Source: WHSO01 sp963732875 (GTDB taxonomy: Bacteria > Pseudomonadota > Alphaproteobacteria > SMXQ01). Taken from it: DNA of 64,000 bases. The number at the start of each line of letters is the position of its first letter. Position 1 is the stretch's first letter. The stretch lies in assembly GCA_963732875.1 (NCBI GenBank), contig CAVTBD010000003.1, positions 682,001-746,000 of the forward strand, given 5' to 3'. Positions 8,508 through 17,679 of this stretch are shown one piece after another. Made by a program: the position numbers and the translations under genes. The notes below the pieces were generated by a model. That model was not told where the DNA came from and ran no database searches. It saw nothing but the letters and a program-made list of their open reading frames with translations.

Positions 8508-10064
8508 ATGCAGCTTCGTCTCCAAGCACGCTATTCGCTGATCGTCGTTGGCCTTCTCGCCACCATGGTGGGCCTGATCGTCGGCATCCACCTGTTCGAA
8601 CTGCGCGGCATGTTCGGCAGCAGCTCGCGGGTGTTCGGCGAGGTGATGACGGCGGCGCTGTTCAACCAGGTCAAGAAGGAGGGCGAAGGGTTGGGCAAGT
8701 TTCTGGCCAGCTCGGTCGCCGATTCCATCTACCGGCTGGAGGTGGACCGGGTCAGCGAAATGGTTCATGCCGCCCAGCGCCAGGAAGGCGTGCTGTTCGT
8801 CGTGGTTTACGACGAAAATGACCGTGTGCTGAGCGCAAGCCCGCCGGGTGCCGAGAAGCGTGGCCCGGCGCCCAATTCGCCCCTGGTGCGCGAGGCGGTC
8901 GCGTCCGGCGGCGTCATGTCGTCGTCCGACGGCAGCAGCTTCTATGTGGTAGCGCCGGTCCTGGTTGGCCGGCGCATGATCGGTAGCGTCAAGATCGGCC
9001 TGTCGCTGGCCGAAATCAGCACCGATATCGACCTCATCCGCAACACGCTTCACGACGTGATGAGCGCCAACCAGAGGCATTTCATCGCATTCTATATCGG
9101 CATGGCCGTGGTGACCGTGCTGCTCGGCCTCGGCGCCAGCCTGTGGATGGTGCGCGGGCTGGTCCATCCCATCCAGGAGTTGTCGCGTTATACCCGCCGG
9201 ATCGGTTCGGGCAACTACGACGAGCCGCCGCCCATCGAGCGCGCAGACGAGCTTGGCGACCTCGCCCAGGAGTTGGGCCAGATGGCCCGCGACCTCAAGC
9301 AGGTCGCCCAGGTCTCCCGCCTCGCAACACTCGGAGAAATGGCCGTCGGCATGGCCCACGAACTGAGCCAGCCGCTCAACACCATCCGTCTGGCGGCCGA
9401 GAACACCTTGATGGCGATCGAATCGGGCAAGTCCGACGCCGAGTTCGAAAAGAACAAGCTCGCACTGATCTCCCATCAGGCCGAGAGCATGGGTGAACTC
9501 ATCAAGCGCATGTGCGTGGTCGGTCGCAGCGAGGGGCCCCAGGAGATCATCGATCCGCGTGAATCGGTGCGTGATGCCCATTCCCTCCTGGCCGGCCAGT
9601 TCGAGGACGAGGGAATTTCCGTGACTCTCGACATGCCGGACCGTTGCGCCATGGTGCTCGGGCGGCGCAACGAGCTGGCTCAGGTCATCATCAATCTTCT
9701 CTCCAACGCACGCGATGCGATCATCGAATCCCTGTTCAGCCGCAAGGGTCGGCTGACGCCTACCGGCGGGCGGATCGAGATCACGGTGCAGAGCGTGGAG
9801 GACAGCGACGAAGCGCCCTCGGGTGAAGTTCTGATCAAGGTCAAGGACAACGGCGGTGGGGTGCCGGTCGACGTCATCGACCGCGTGTTCGACCCGTTCT
9901 TCACCACCAAGGAAGTGACCAAGGGGACGGGGCTGGGATTATCCATCAGCTACGGTATCGTTAACGCCATGGGCGGCCGGATCACGGTCGAGAATTTCGG
10001 CGGCGGCGCGCTGTTTACCATACGCCTGCCCGCAATCCAGGCGGGTCACGACGACATCGCCTGA
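8508..10064 (+). CDS. Membrane sensor histidine kinase
   Basis: 518-residue kinase. TM1 is about residues 10-31, a periplasmic sensor domain about 32-190, TM2 about 192-214 and HAMP about 215-268. The phosphoacceptor box reads MAHELSQPLNTIR with His284. The ATPase domain has the N-box NLLSNARDAI, DNGGGVP and GTGLGLSISYGIV. The start is ATG 8508, 4 nt after the binding-protein stop. The response-regulator gene follows about 110 bp later. The three genes look like one signalling unit. The ligand is unknown. Confidence 0.92.
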   Translation: MQLRLQARYSLIVVGLLATMVGLIVGIHLFELRGMFGSSSRVFGEVMTAALFNQVKKEGEGLGKFLASSVADSIYRLEVDRVSEMVHAAQRQEGVLFVVVYDENDRVLSASPPGAEKRGPAPNSPLVREAVASGGVMSSSDGSSFYVVAPVLVGRRMIGSVKIGLSLAEISTDIDLIRNTLHDVMSANQRHFIAFYIGMAVVTVLLGLGASLWMVRGLVHPIQELSRYTRRIGSGNYDEPPPIERADELGDLAQELGQMARDLKQVAQVSRLATLGEMAVGMAHELSQPLNTIRLAAENTLMAIESGKSDAEFEKNKLALISHQAESMGELIKRMCVVGRSEGPQEIIDPRESVRDAHSLLAGQFEDEGISVTLDMPDRCAMVLGRRNELAQVIINLLSNARDAIIESLFSRKGRLTPTGGRIEITVQSVEDSDEAPSGEVLIKVKDNGGGVPVDVIDRVFDPFFTTKEVTKGTGLGLSISYGIVNAMGGRITVENFGGGALFTIRLPAIQAGHDDIA

Positions 10065-10177
10065 AATCTATCCGCCTGAAATCCATCCAGTGGAGGTGCG
10101 CGGTTGAAACCGAAGCATCTCTCGTGCGATTATGGTGTTCTGTGTAGGTCGAGGGGATCGGTCGAAAGGGCGGGGGC

Positions 10178-10591
10178 ATGCATTCCACGGGCAGACTCGA
10201 TGGCAAGGATGCCAGCGCGACCAACTCGGTCGTTCTCGTGGTGGACGACGATCCGTTGCAGCGCGACGAGATCGTCGAGTTTCTGACGCGCCAGGGTATC
10301 GACGTGATCGCCGAGGACAACGGTTTCGCGGCATTTCACCAGATCCGCAAATGCGAGCCCCGGGTGGTCGTCATGGACATGAAGATGCCCGGCATCGACG
10401 GCATTCACGTCTCGCGCCTCGTCAAGAACCTGGAATACCAGCCCAAGGTGATCCTGATGTCGGGTTATCCCGACTACGTCTACAAGGCGCATCAGGAGGG
10501 CTCCAATGTCTTTGCCGTGATCGAGAAGCCGGTGCCGCTCAAGGTACTGGCACGCTTCATCGCGGAGGCGCTCGGTCAGCCCGCCCATTGA
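10178..10591 (+). CDS. Single-domain response regulator (CheY-like)
   Basis: 137 residues, one receiver domain with a short N-terminal extension. Acidic pocket VVDDD (residues 21-25), phosphorylation site Asp67 in VVVMDMKMPG, and conserved Lys117 in IEKPVP. There is no output domain, so it must act through protein contact or phosphorelay. It follows the sensor kinase gene and is its likely partner. The intervening 113 bp contain a 15-bp imperfect tandem repeat (CGCCTGAAATCyATC, about 10059-10090). Confidence 0.9.
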   Translation: MHSTGRLDGKDASATNSVVLVVDDDPLQRDEIVEFLTRQGIDVIAEDNGFAAFHQIRKCEPRVVVMDMKMPGIDGIHVSRLVKNLEYQPKVILMSGYPDYVYKAHQEGSNVFAVIEKPVPLKVLARFIAEALGQPAH

Positions 10592-10610
10592 AGCCGTATT
10601 TAGGCTGGAA

Positions 10611-11126
10611 TCACGAATCGTAGGCGATCAACGACTGGAGCGGGACGTCGATCCGCTCGCGCCCTTTCAGGAACGTCAGTTCGATGATGCACGCGGCGCC
10701 GACCACTTCGGCGCCCTGGCGGCGGGCGAGTTCGATCGCTGCGCCGAGCGTGCCGCCGGTTGCCAGCAGATCGTCCAGGATTACCACCCGGTCGCCGGGC
10801 GTGAGGGCATCGGCCTGCATCTCGATCGCGTCGGCCCCGTATTCGAGAGCGTATTCATAGGCAACCGTCGCGCCCGGCAGCTTGCCGCGCTTGCGCAGCA
10901 TGACGAAACCGACGCCGAGCTTGAACGCGAGCGGGGCCGCCACCAGGAAGCCGCGCGATTCGATTCCGAGCAGCTTGTTGGGTGCAAGCGGCGTGATGAT
11001 TCCGGCGAGCCGGTCGATCGTCTCGCTCCAGGCCGCGGGATGGGCCAGCAGCGTGGAGATGTCATAGAACAGGATGCCTGGTTTGGGAAAATCGGGTATC
11101 TGGCGGACGTGTTCCCTGAGATTCAT
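10611..11126 (-). CDS. apt: Adenine phosphoribosyltransferase
   Basis: 171-residue purine salvage enzyme converting adenine and PRPP to AMP. Length and layout match bacterial Apt: N-terminal IRQIPDFPKPGI-type segment (here VRQIPDFPKPGILFYDI), LLGIESRGFLVAAPLA, and the PRPP-binding motif VVILDDLLATGGTLGAA. Cytoplasmic. It converges on the response-regulator gene, with only about 20 bp between stops. Confidence 0.95.
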   Translation of the reverse strand: MNLREHVRQIPDFPKPGILFYDISTLLAHPAAWSETIDRLAGIITPLAPNKLLGIESRGFLVAAPLAFKLGVGFVMLRKRGKLPGATVAYEYALEYGADAIEMQADALTPGDRVVILDDLLATGGTLGAAIELARRQGAEVVGAACIIELTFLKGRERIDVPLQSLIAYDS

Positions 11127-11295
11127 ACGCGCTGTTTCCCCTCATTATGACCGGCGCCGACGGCGGAACTGTAGCGGGGCACGCCGTCCGAGGCAAACCG
11201 GATGGCCCGGCGCCATGGGACCGGGAGTCTTTATCGTGCGCCATTTCCTGTTAGACTTCCGCCAGCGAAGCAAAGAGTGAGCCAGGGGGTGCCAT

Positions 11296-12288
11296 ATGAA
11301 AAGAATCTTCACCGTTGCCGCCGTGATCGTCGCGCTCGCAGGCGCGGCGTTCGTGTCCGCGTGCGATCAGAAGAGCGCCAGCTCCGCCGGCAAGCAGAAA
11401 TTCGTCACCATCGGCACCGGCGGCGTCACCGGCGTCTACTATCCGCTGGGCGGCGCCATCTGCCGCCTCGTCAACAAGGATCGCGACAAGCACGGGGTGC
11501 GGTGCACCGTCGAGAGCACGGGCGGTTCGGTCTACAACATCAATGCCGTCCGTTCGGGCGAGCTGGATCTCGGCGTGGTCCAGTCGGACTGGCAGTACCA
11601 CGCCTACAACGGCACTTCGAAATTCGCGAGCGCCGGGCCGTTCAAGGATCTGCGCGCGGTGTTCTCGATCCATCCCGAATCGTTCACCGTGGTCGCGCGT
11701 CGCGATTCGGGCGTGAAGACCTTCGCCGATCTCAAGGGGAAGAGGGTCAATGTGGGCAACGCCGGTTCGGGCCAGCGCGCCACCGTGGACGTTCTGCTCA
11801 ACGCCATGGGCTGGACGGTGAAAGACTTCTCGCTTGCGTCCGAGCTCAAGCCCGCCGAGCAGGCCCAGGCGCTGTGCGACAACAAGGTCGACGCTATCAT
11901 CTACGTGGTCGGTCATCCCAACGGCTCGATCCAGGAGGCGACCACCACCTGTGACACGGTGATCGTCTCGGTCAAGGGGCCGGGGGTGGACAAGCTCCTC
12001 AAGGACGAGCCCTACTACACCAAGGCGATCATTCCGGGAGGCATGTACAAAGGCAACCCGGACGACACCGAGACGTTCGGCGTCCGGGCGACGCTCGTGG
12101 CCTCGACCCGCACCGACGCCGACACGATCTACGCCATCGTCAAGGCAGTGTTCGACAATTTCGCCGACTTCAAGGCACTGCATCCCGCCTTCGCGCACCT
12201 CGACCCGAAGACCATGGTGCATTCCGGAAATTCCGCGCCGCTGCACGAAGGCGCGATCCGCTACTACAAGGAAAAGGGCATGCTGTAG
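11296..12288 (+). CDS. TAXI-family TRAP transporter solute-binding lipoprotein
   Basis: 330 residues. The N-terminal hydrophobic segment ends in a lipobox (VSAC, Cys23), so a membrane-anchored binding lipoprotein is likely. The mature part has the TAXI signature TIGTGGVTGVYYPLGGAICRLVN and VESTGGSVYNINAVRSGELDLGVVQSDW. It sits 30 bp upstream of the fused TRAP permease and supplies its substrate. Members of this family often bind glutamate or related carboxylates; the substrate here is not determined. Confidence 0.92.
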   Translation: MKRIFTVAAVIVALAGAAFVSACDQKSASSAGKQKFVTIGTGGVTGVYYPLGGAICRLVNKDRDKHGVRCTVESTGGSVYNINAVRSGELDLGVVQSDWQYHAYNGTSKFASAGPFKDLRAVFSIHPESFTVVARRDSGVKTFADLKGKRVNVGNAGSGQRATVDVLLNAMGWTVKDFSLASELKPAEQAQALCDNKVDAIIYVVGHPNGSIQEATTTCDTVIVSVKGPGVDKLLKDEPYYTKAIIPGGMYKGNPDDTETFGVRATLVASTRTDADTIYAIVKAVFDNFADFKALHPAFAHLDPKTMVHSGNSAPLHEGAIRYYKEKGML

Positions 12289-12318
12289 CACGGCCGGGTC
12301 CGGCGGCAGGCCCCGGCG

Positions 12319-14877
12319 ATGGCCGAGGACAGCCTCAAGGAACTGGCCGAAAGCGCCGATAGCGGCGGCCGTGCGCCCGAAGGGCTCACGGCCCGCCTGC
12401 TGTTCTCTCTCGCGCTCCTGTGGTCGGCGTTCCAGCTCTGGTATGCCTCGCCGCTGCCGTTCACGTTCAATATCCTGAATCTGGATTTTACCGAGGCGCG
12501 GGCGGTCCATCTCAGCTTCGCGCTGTTGCTGGCCTTCCTCGCCTTCCCGGCGCTCGCGCGGTCGCCGCGCCATCGCGTGCCGCTCTACGACTGGGTGCTC
12601 GCGCTCGTGGCGGCCTCGGCCACCGCCTACGTGTTCGTGTTTCAGCCCGAGCTGCAGTCCCGGCCCGGCGCACCGATCGCGCAGGATATCGTGGTGGGCG
12701 TGATCGGGATCGTGCTGCTGCTGGAAGCCACCCGGCGTGCCGTCGGCGTGCCGCTCGTAGTCATCGGCGTCGTGTTTCTATCCTATGGCTTCCTCGGGCC
12801 GTGGATGCCCGCCGTGATCGCCCATAAAGGCGCCTCGCTCGCCAAGACCGTGTCGCACCAGTGGCTCACCAGCGAGGGCGTGTTCGGTGTGGCGCTCGGC
12901 GTCTCGACCAATTTCGTGTTCCTGTTCGTGCTGTTCGGGGCGCTGCTCGACCGCGCCGGCGCGGGAGCGTGGTTCATCCGTGTCTCCTATGCCGGGCTCG
13001 GCCACCTGAGGGGCGGCCCGGCCAAGGCGGCGGTGGTGTCGTCGGGCCTCACCGGATTGGTCTCGGGCTCCTCCATCGCCAATGTGGTGACCACCGGCAC
13101 CTTCACGATCCCGCTGATGAAGCGGGTCGGCTTCCCCGCCACCAAGGCGGGCGCGATCGAGGTCGCGGCGTCGGTCGACGGCCAAATCATGCCGCCGGTG
13201 ATGGGGGCGGCCGCCTTCCTGATGGTTGAATACGTCGGCATTCCCTATACCGACGTGATCCGTCACGCCTTCCTGCCAGCGGTTCTGTCATACGGCGCTC
13301 TGTTTTATATCGTCCACCTCGAGGCCCTGAAGATGGGCCTTACCGGGGTCGCGCGCCCGCACCCCGGCGGCCTGCGCGTGCGCCTGGTCCGTTGGGGGCT
13401 GGCGGCGCTGGTGCTGGCGCTGGTCGCGGCGGCGGTCTACTGGGGGCTCGGCTGGACCCGTGCCGTGCTGGGCGGCGGTGTGCTGTGGGTCGGTAGCGGC
13501 GTCCTCGCGGTTGCCTACCTCGTGCTGCTGCGCCTCGCCGCGCGCAATCCGGCGCCCGACGACGACCTGCTCAGCGGCACGCTGCCGCCGATGTGGCCGA
13601 CCCTGCGTTCAGGGCTGCATTACCTGATCCCGGTCGTGGTGCTGATGTGGTGCCTGATGGTCGAGCGGCTGTCGCCCGCGCTCAGCGCGTTCTGGGCGAT
13701 CATGTTCCTGGGGGCGATCATGCTCACCCACCGCCCGCTCACGCGCCTGTTCCGGGGCGAAAGCGGCGGCCTGGGCGGGGCCTTCCTCGGCGGCGTGCGC
13801 GAGGTGATCGAAGGCATGGTCGGCGGCGCGCGCAACATGACCGGGATCGCGCTCGCCACTGCGGCCGCCGGAATCGTGGTCGGTACCGTGACGCTGACCG
13901 GCCTCGGCCTCGTCATGACCGACCTGGTGGAGCTGATTTCGGGCGGCAACCTGATGCTGATGCTGCTGTTCACGGCGATGATCAGCCTGGTGCTCGGCAT
14001 GGGGCTGCCAACCACGGCAAACTACATCGTGGTTGCCACGTTGATGGCGCCGGTGGTGGTTACGCTTGCCGCCCAAGGCGGGCTCCTGGTGCCGCTCATC
14101 GCCGTGCACATGTTCGTGTTCTATTTCGGCCTCATGGCCGACGTGACGCCGCCGGTCGGGCTCGCCACGTTCGCCGCTTCCGCCATTTCGGGCGCGGATC
14201 CGGCGCGGACCGGCCTGCAGGCGTTCCTCTACAGCGCGCGCACCATCATCCTGCCGTTCATGTTCATCTTCAATCCGCAGCTCCTGCTGATCGGGATCAC
14301 CGACCCGTTCCACCTGTTCGTCACCATCGCCGGCGCGCTGGTCGCGATGCTGACCTTTGCCGCCGCCGCCATGGGCTGGTTCCTAGTGCGCAGCCGCTGG
14401 TACGAGACGGCGGCGCTGTTCCTGGTGGCTTTCATCCTGTTCCGACCCGGCTTCTTCTGGGACATGGCGTTCGACCCCTATGATGAACGCCCCGCAAGCG
14501 CGCTCCAGCGCGTGGTTGCTGCAGTGCCCGACGACGGCTTCCTGCGCATCAACGTCACCGGCGAGACCGTCCTGGGCGAGCCCACGTCGCGGGCACTGGC
14601 GCTGCGCCTGGCGACGAAGAAAGATGCGGCGGGTCGGCTGCACGACGCCGGACTCGAGCTGACCCATGTCGGCAACGAAGTCCGCGTGCTCTCGGTGGCG
14701 TTCGGCAGCGCGGCGGAGAGGACGGGACTGCGCGCCGGCTGGAGGATAACATCGGTGCTGGTGCCGGCGGATCGTCCGGCCAAGGAATGGATGTTCGTGC
14801 CGGCGCTTCTGCTGCTGGGAGGTGTCGTTGCGCTGCAGCGTCCCCGTCGCGTCGCGTCGAAGGCCCCTGCAAACTGA
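12319..14877 (+). CDS. TRAP transporter fused permease (TAXI type, 4TM + 12TM)
   Basis: 852-residue inner-membrane protein combining the small (DctQ-like) and large (DctM-like) TRAP subunits. Many hydrophobic segments span residues 25-770. Large-subunit features include GLVSGSSIANVVTTGTFTIPLMKRVGF, DGQIMPPVMGAAAFLM and GMGLPTTANYIVVATLMAPV. The C-terminal about 130 residues resemble the DUF3394/PDZ-like tail seen in fused TAXI permeases. Uses a sodium or proton gradient by family analogy. Forms an operon with the binding lipoprotein and the universal stress protein 12 nt downstream. Confidence 0.93.
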   Translation: MAEDSLKELAESADSGGRAPEGLTARLLFSLALLWSAFQLWYASPLPFTFNILNLDFTEARAVHLSFALLLAFLAFPALARSPRHRVPLYDWVLALVAASATAYVFVFQPELQSRPGAPIAQDIVVGVIGIVLLLEATRRAVGVPLVVIGVVFLSYGFLGPWMPAVIAHKGASLAKTVSHQWLTSEGVFGVALGVSTNFVFLFVLFGALLDRAGAGAWFIRVSYAGLGHLRGGPAKAAVVSSGLTGLVSGSSIANVVTTGTFTIPLMKRVGFPATKAGAIEVAASVDGQIMPPVMGAAAFLMVEYVGIPYTDVIRHAFLPAVLSYGALFYIVHLEALKMGLTGVARPHPGGLRVRLVRWGLAALVLALVAAAVYWGLGWTRAVLGGGVLWVGSGVLAVAYLVLLRLAARNPAPDDDLLSGTLPPMWPTLRSGLHYLIPVVVLMWCLMVERLSPALSAFWAIMFLGAIMLTHRPLTRLFRGESGGLGGAFLGGVREVIEGMVGGARNMTGIALATAAAGIVVGTVTLTGLGLVMTDLVELISGGNLMLMLLFTAMISLVLGMGLPTTANYIVVATLMAPVVVTLAAQGGLLVPLIAVHMFVFYFGLMADVTPPVGLATFAASAISGADPARTGLQAFLYSARTIILPFMFIFNPQLLLIGITDPFHLFVTIAGALVAMLTFAAAAMGWFLVRSRWYETAALFLVAFILFRPGFFWDMAFDPYDERPASALQRVVAAVPDDGFLRINVTGETVLGEPTSRALALRLATKKDAAGRLHDAGLELTHVGNEVRVLSVAFGSAAERTGLRAGWRITSVLVPADRPAKEWMFVPALLLLGGVVALQRPRRVASKAPAN

Positions 14878-14889
14878 GGAGCTCCCGCC

Positions 14890-15318
14890 ATGTACAAGCG
14901 CATCCTGCTGCCCGTGGACCTCGACCAGGAGAGCTCCTGGGGCATGGCGCTGCCGGTGGCGCTGGAGTATTGCCAGATATTCGGCGCGCGCCTCTACCTG
15001 ATGACCGTGCTGCCGGACTTCGGGACGAGCATGATCGGCACCTATTTCCCGCCCGATTTCGTGGAAAAGGCGGAGAAGGACGCCGGAACCCGGCTGGAGA
15101 CGTTGGCGCGCGAGAAGGTTTCACCCAACGTGCCGGTCGAATGGCGCGTCGCGCGCGGCACGGTCTATGAGGAAATTCTCGATGTCGCCCGGGAGGTGCA
15201 CGCGGACCTGATCGTCATGGCGTCCCACAGGCCGGCGCTCAAGGACTACCTGCTTGGCCCCAATGCCGCACGCGTGGTGCGCCATTCCGACGTGTCGGTG
15301 CTGGTGGTGCGGCGCTAG
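14890..15318 (+). CDS. Universal stress protein (UspA family)
   Basis: 142-residue single Usp domain: MYKRILLPVDLDQESSWGMAL at the N-terminus and the nucleotide-binding tail VMASHRPALKDYLLGPNAARVVRHSDVSVLVVRR. GxLG-like spacing suggests ATP binding. It is last in the TAXI-TRAP operon, 12 nt after the permease; Usp genes are often coupled to TRAP transporters, where they may regulate uptake. The stop codon lies inside the inverted-repeat element at 15315-15432. Confidence 0.9.
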   Translation: MYKRILLPVDLDQESSWGMALPVALEYCQIFGARLYLMTVLPDFGTSMIGTYFPPDFVEKAEKDAGTRLETLAREKVSPNVPVEWRVARGTVYEEILDVAREVHADLIVMASHRPALKDYLLGPNAARVVRHSDVSVLVVRR

Positions 15319-15432
15319 AGCAGGGTCGGTTCAGATTGGCTCAATCTGAACCGTGAATCCTGCCCTGAATTCAAAGTGTAGAGCCTGATTCACGGCTCAA
15401 GATCGTTCCGATCCGAGCCGATCAGGCTCTAG
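15315..15432. repeat. 118-bp composite palindromic intergenic element
   Basis: Bounded by CTAGAGC (15315-15321) and GCTCTAG (15426-15432). Inside are a perfect 10-bp hairpin GGTTCAGATT/AATCTGAACC (15328-15337 and 15343-15352), GTGAATC/GATTCAC (15353-15359 and 15387-15393), and TAGAGCCTGAT/ATCAGGCTCTA (15379-15389 and 15421-15431). Such nested palindromes are typical of dispersed intergenic repeats in alphaproteobacteria, but only one copy is in this window. The first hairpin may also terminate the usp operon. Confidence 0.6.
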
Positions 15433-15461
15433 GAAGTCCGCGGAAGAGGGGCAACGCAACG

Positions 15462-15487
15462 AAAAGAGGCCGGTCGCGAGACCGGCC
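15462..15487 (-). terminator. Intrinsic terminator of the cytochrome c gene
   Basis: Perfect 8-bp stem GGCCGGTC/GACCGGCC (15468-15475 and 15480-15487) around a 4-nt loop. On the minus strand it is followed by TCTTTTC. Located 23 bp beyond the stop of the cytochrome c gene. Confidence 0.75.
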
Positions 15488-15509
15488 CTTCGGCGTTATG
15501 GCGGCAGGG

Positions 15510-15887
15510 TTACTTGAGAGTCTCGAGATAGGCGATCACGTCGTCGCGGTCCTGCTTGGAGCGCAGGCCGGCGAACGCCATGCGCGTTCCGAGCACCACC
15601 TTGCGCGGGTTCTGGAGATAGCGCTCGAGCGTCTCCTTGCTCCAGGTGATGTCCGATTTCCGCATGGCCGACGAGAAGCGGTAGCCGGGCAGGGTCCCGG
15701 ACTTGCGCCCGATCACGCCGAACAGGCTCGGCCCGATCTTGGTCTTGCCCGGTCGCGTGTCGTGGCACACGGCGCACTTGCGGAACACCTTCTTGCCCTG
15801 GGCGGCATCGCCCTGGGCACGGGCCGGCTGGGCGGCGGCCATGGCGACGGCGCAGAGCAGGGTGGCGACACACAAAATCCTGACCAT
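15510..15887 (-). CDS. Periplasmic class I cytochrome c
   Basis: 125 residues. The signal peptide ends near PARAQG (about residue 26). Heme attachment site CAVCH at residues 38-42; predicted axial Met103 in the TRMAFAGL segment; C-terminal helix DRDDVIAYLETLK. This fits the c2/c550 type, with the KVFRKCAVCHDTRPG and IGPSLFGVIGRKSG patterns. The ATG at 15887 is preceded by GAGGAG; the frame is open upstream but lacks the signal peptide there. Electron carrier; partner not indicated by neighbours. Confidence 0.9.
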   Translation of the reverse strand: MVRILCVATLLCAVAMAAAQPARAQGDAAQGKKVFRKCAVCHDTRPGKTKIGPSLFGVIGRKSGTLPGYRFSSAMRKSDITWSKETLERYLQNPRKVVLGTRMAFAGLRSKQDRDDVIAYLETLK

Positions 15888-15976
15888 ATTCAAGCGCTCC
15901 TCGAGGTCCTGTCCCGGCCCGAACGGCCGCAGCGTGCCGATCAAGTACCACCCCGGCCCCGGCCTTGGCAACCGGA

Positions 15977-16039
15977 GAGCCCCTGAAACCGGGGTTTTCC
16001 GGGGCTCGTCCGTTAACGCCCGATTAAGCCCGTCGGGCG
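15977..16039. repeat. Two hairpins between cytochrome c and DUF2336 genes
   Basis: GAGCCCC (15977-15983) pairs with GGGGCTC (16001-16007), and CGCCCGA (16017-16023) pairs with TCGGGCG (16033-16039). They lie in the shared upstream region of two divergent genes, so they are not terminators of either. Role unknown. Confidence 0.4.
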
Positions 16040-16131
16040 ACAATGGCGCAGGCCTTCCGAGGTGTTTCGGGACCGAACCGGACCATCGCGCCGAGATCAT
16101 TTCTGCCCTGATCATTTTTGCAGGGGGTCCA

Positions 16132-17280
16132 ATGACCGCCAAGCTGACCAAACAGGACGTCGAACGGCTGCTGACCGATCCGTCCAGCGAAAACCGCGCC
16201 GATACTGCCGCTAAGCTCGCGAGCGACTTCCACCACGGCGCGCTCGGCGATCACGAGCGCGCCATGGCGGTCGAGATCTTCGGCCTCATGGTCGAGGACG
16301 CCGCCGAGCGCGTGCGCCAGGCGCTCGCCGAGCACCTCAAGGAATGCCGCGACATACCCCGCGCCATCGCCAGGCGCCTTGCCGCCGACGTCGATACGGT
16401 GGCGGTGCCGATGCTGCGCCACTCGGAACTGCTTACCGACGACGACCTGCTCGCGATCGTGCGGTCATCGGGCGAGGCCAAGCAATGCGCCATTGCCGCG
16501 CGGCCGAGCCTGTCCGACACGGTAGCCGGTTCCCTGGTCGAGCAGGGCAGTGAGGCCGTGGTCACGCGGGTCATGGAAAACCCGAGCGCGCGCCTGTCCG
16601 AGGCGACGCTCACGCGTGTCATGGACCTGCACGGCGACAGCAGCGCCGTCAGTACCGCTGTGACACGACGTGCGCTCCTGCCCATGTCCATCGCCGAACG
16701 CCTGGTCGCGGCCGCGACCGAGAACCTGCAGCGCCAGCTCGCCGATCGCAACGACGTCTCGCCCGATGCCATGGCCGATCTGGTCATGGGCATACGCGAG
16801 CGCGCCACCCTCAGCCTGGTCAACCCGCGCATCGGCATCGGCGACGCGCGCCGCCTGGTCGACGCGCTCGACGAGCGTGGCCGGCTCACGGCCAGCATCG
16901 TCATCCGCGGCCTGTGCATGGGGGATATCGCGTTCTTCGAGGCGGCCATGGCGCGCCTCGCCAGGCTGCCCATGCTCAACGCCCAGGTCCTGATCCACGA
17001 CGAGGGCCGGCGCGGGCTGGAGGCGCTGTGGCGCAAGGCTGGCATGCCGGAAGCCCTGTTGCGGGTCGGCCTCGCCGCCATCGAGGCGTCCGAGGAAATC
17101 GAATACGACGGCGAACCTCACGACCGCGAGCGCTACCGCCGCCGCGTGATCGAGCGCGTGCTCACACGCTGCGACGAAGACTCGGGCCTCGACCTCGCGA
17201 TGGTGGCGGCGGGCGACCTCGAGTACCTGCTCGCCAAGCTCGGCGAATTCCGCGCCGCCGATACCGTCGGACATCCCTGA
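16132..17280 (+). CDS. DUF2336 domain-containing protein
   Basis: 382 residues, all-helical and HEAT-like in pattern, with repeated units such as DTVAVPMLRHSELLTDDDLLAIV and SLVEQGSEAVVTRVMENPSARLSEATLTRVM. Matches the alphaproteobacterial DUF2336 family, whose function is unknown. No signal peptide or membrane segment, so cytoplasmic. ATG 16132 chosen: the first residues (MTAKLTKQDVERLLTDPSSENRADTA) are typical of the family start, and the upstream open frame is non-coding in character. Confidence 0.85.
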   Translation: MTAKLTKQDVERLLTDPSSENRADTAAKLASDFHHGALGDHERAMAVEIFGLMVEDAAERVRQALAEHLKECRDIPRAIARRLAADVDTVAVPMLRHSELLTDDDLLAIVRSSGEAKQCAIAARPSLSDTVAGSLVEQGSEAVVTRVMENPSARLSEATLTRVMDLHGDSSAVSTAVTRRALLPMSIAERLVAAATENLQRQLADRNDVSPDAMADLVMGIRERATLSLVNPRIGIGDARRLVDALDERGRLTASIVIRGLCMGDIAFFEAAMARLARLPMLNAQVLIHDEGRRGLEALWRKAGMPEALLRVGLAAIEASEEIEYDGEPHDRERYRRRVIERVLTRCDEDSGLDLAMVAAGDLEYLLAKLGEFRAADTVGHP

Positions 17281-17410
17281 AACGGGCCTGAGCCGGGCCT
17301 GAACCGGGCCCTCCGGGGGCCCTGGAAAAGGCCGAAACCGGCCTCCTGTGGCAGGGCCGCAGGGGCCGTTGCGCCTCCGGGCGTCACGGTATATAAGGGC
17401 GGGCCTTATC

Positions 17411-17486
17411 CGGGGAGTAGCTCAGCCTGGTAGAGCACCACGTTCGGGACGTGGGGGCCGGAGGTTCAAATCCTCTCTCCCGACCA
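17411..17486 (+). tRNA. tRNA-Pro (anticodon CGG), one base short in the acceptor
   Basis: D-arm GCTC...GAGC, anticodon stem CCACG/CGTGG with loop TTCGGGA, T-loop TTCAAAT, encoded CCA at 17484-17486. The 5' acceptor strand is CGGGGAG, but the 3' strand is CTCCCG rather than CTCCCCG. One C is missing, so the gene is 76 instead of 77 nt. Likely a homopolymer sequencing error, given the many indels nearby. CGG loop reading is clear. Confidence 0.9.
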
Positions 17487-17499
17487 TTCCGGAAAAGCG

Positions 17500-17528
17500 G
17501 GTCCGGCGCGTTGCGCCGGGCCTTTTTT
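17500..17528 (+). terminator. Intrinsic terminator after tRNA-Pro
   Basis: 10-bp stem GGTCCGGCGC/GCGCCGGGCC (17500-17509 and 17513-17522, one G-T pair) followed directly by six T residues (17523-17528). Confidence 0.85.
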
Positions 17529-17679
17529 CTTGTCTCCGCTCAAGTATTACGACCTTTGTCTTATGGCCATAAATCATTATTTTATAAACATAAATCCCGA
17601 AACCTAAAATTTTATACAGTTTAGTTACAAATGCAAATAGATAGTAATTGAAACTCTATCTGCCTCTTATTTAAATGTT

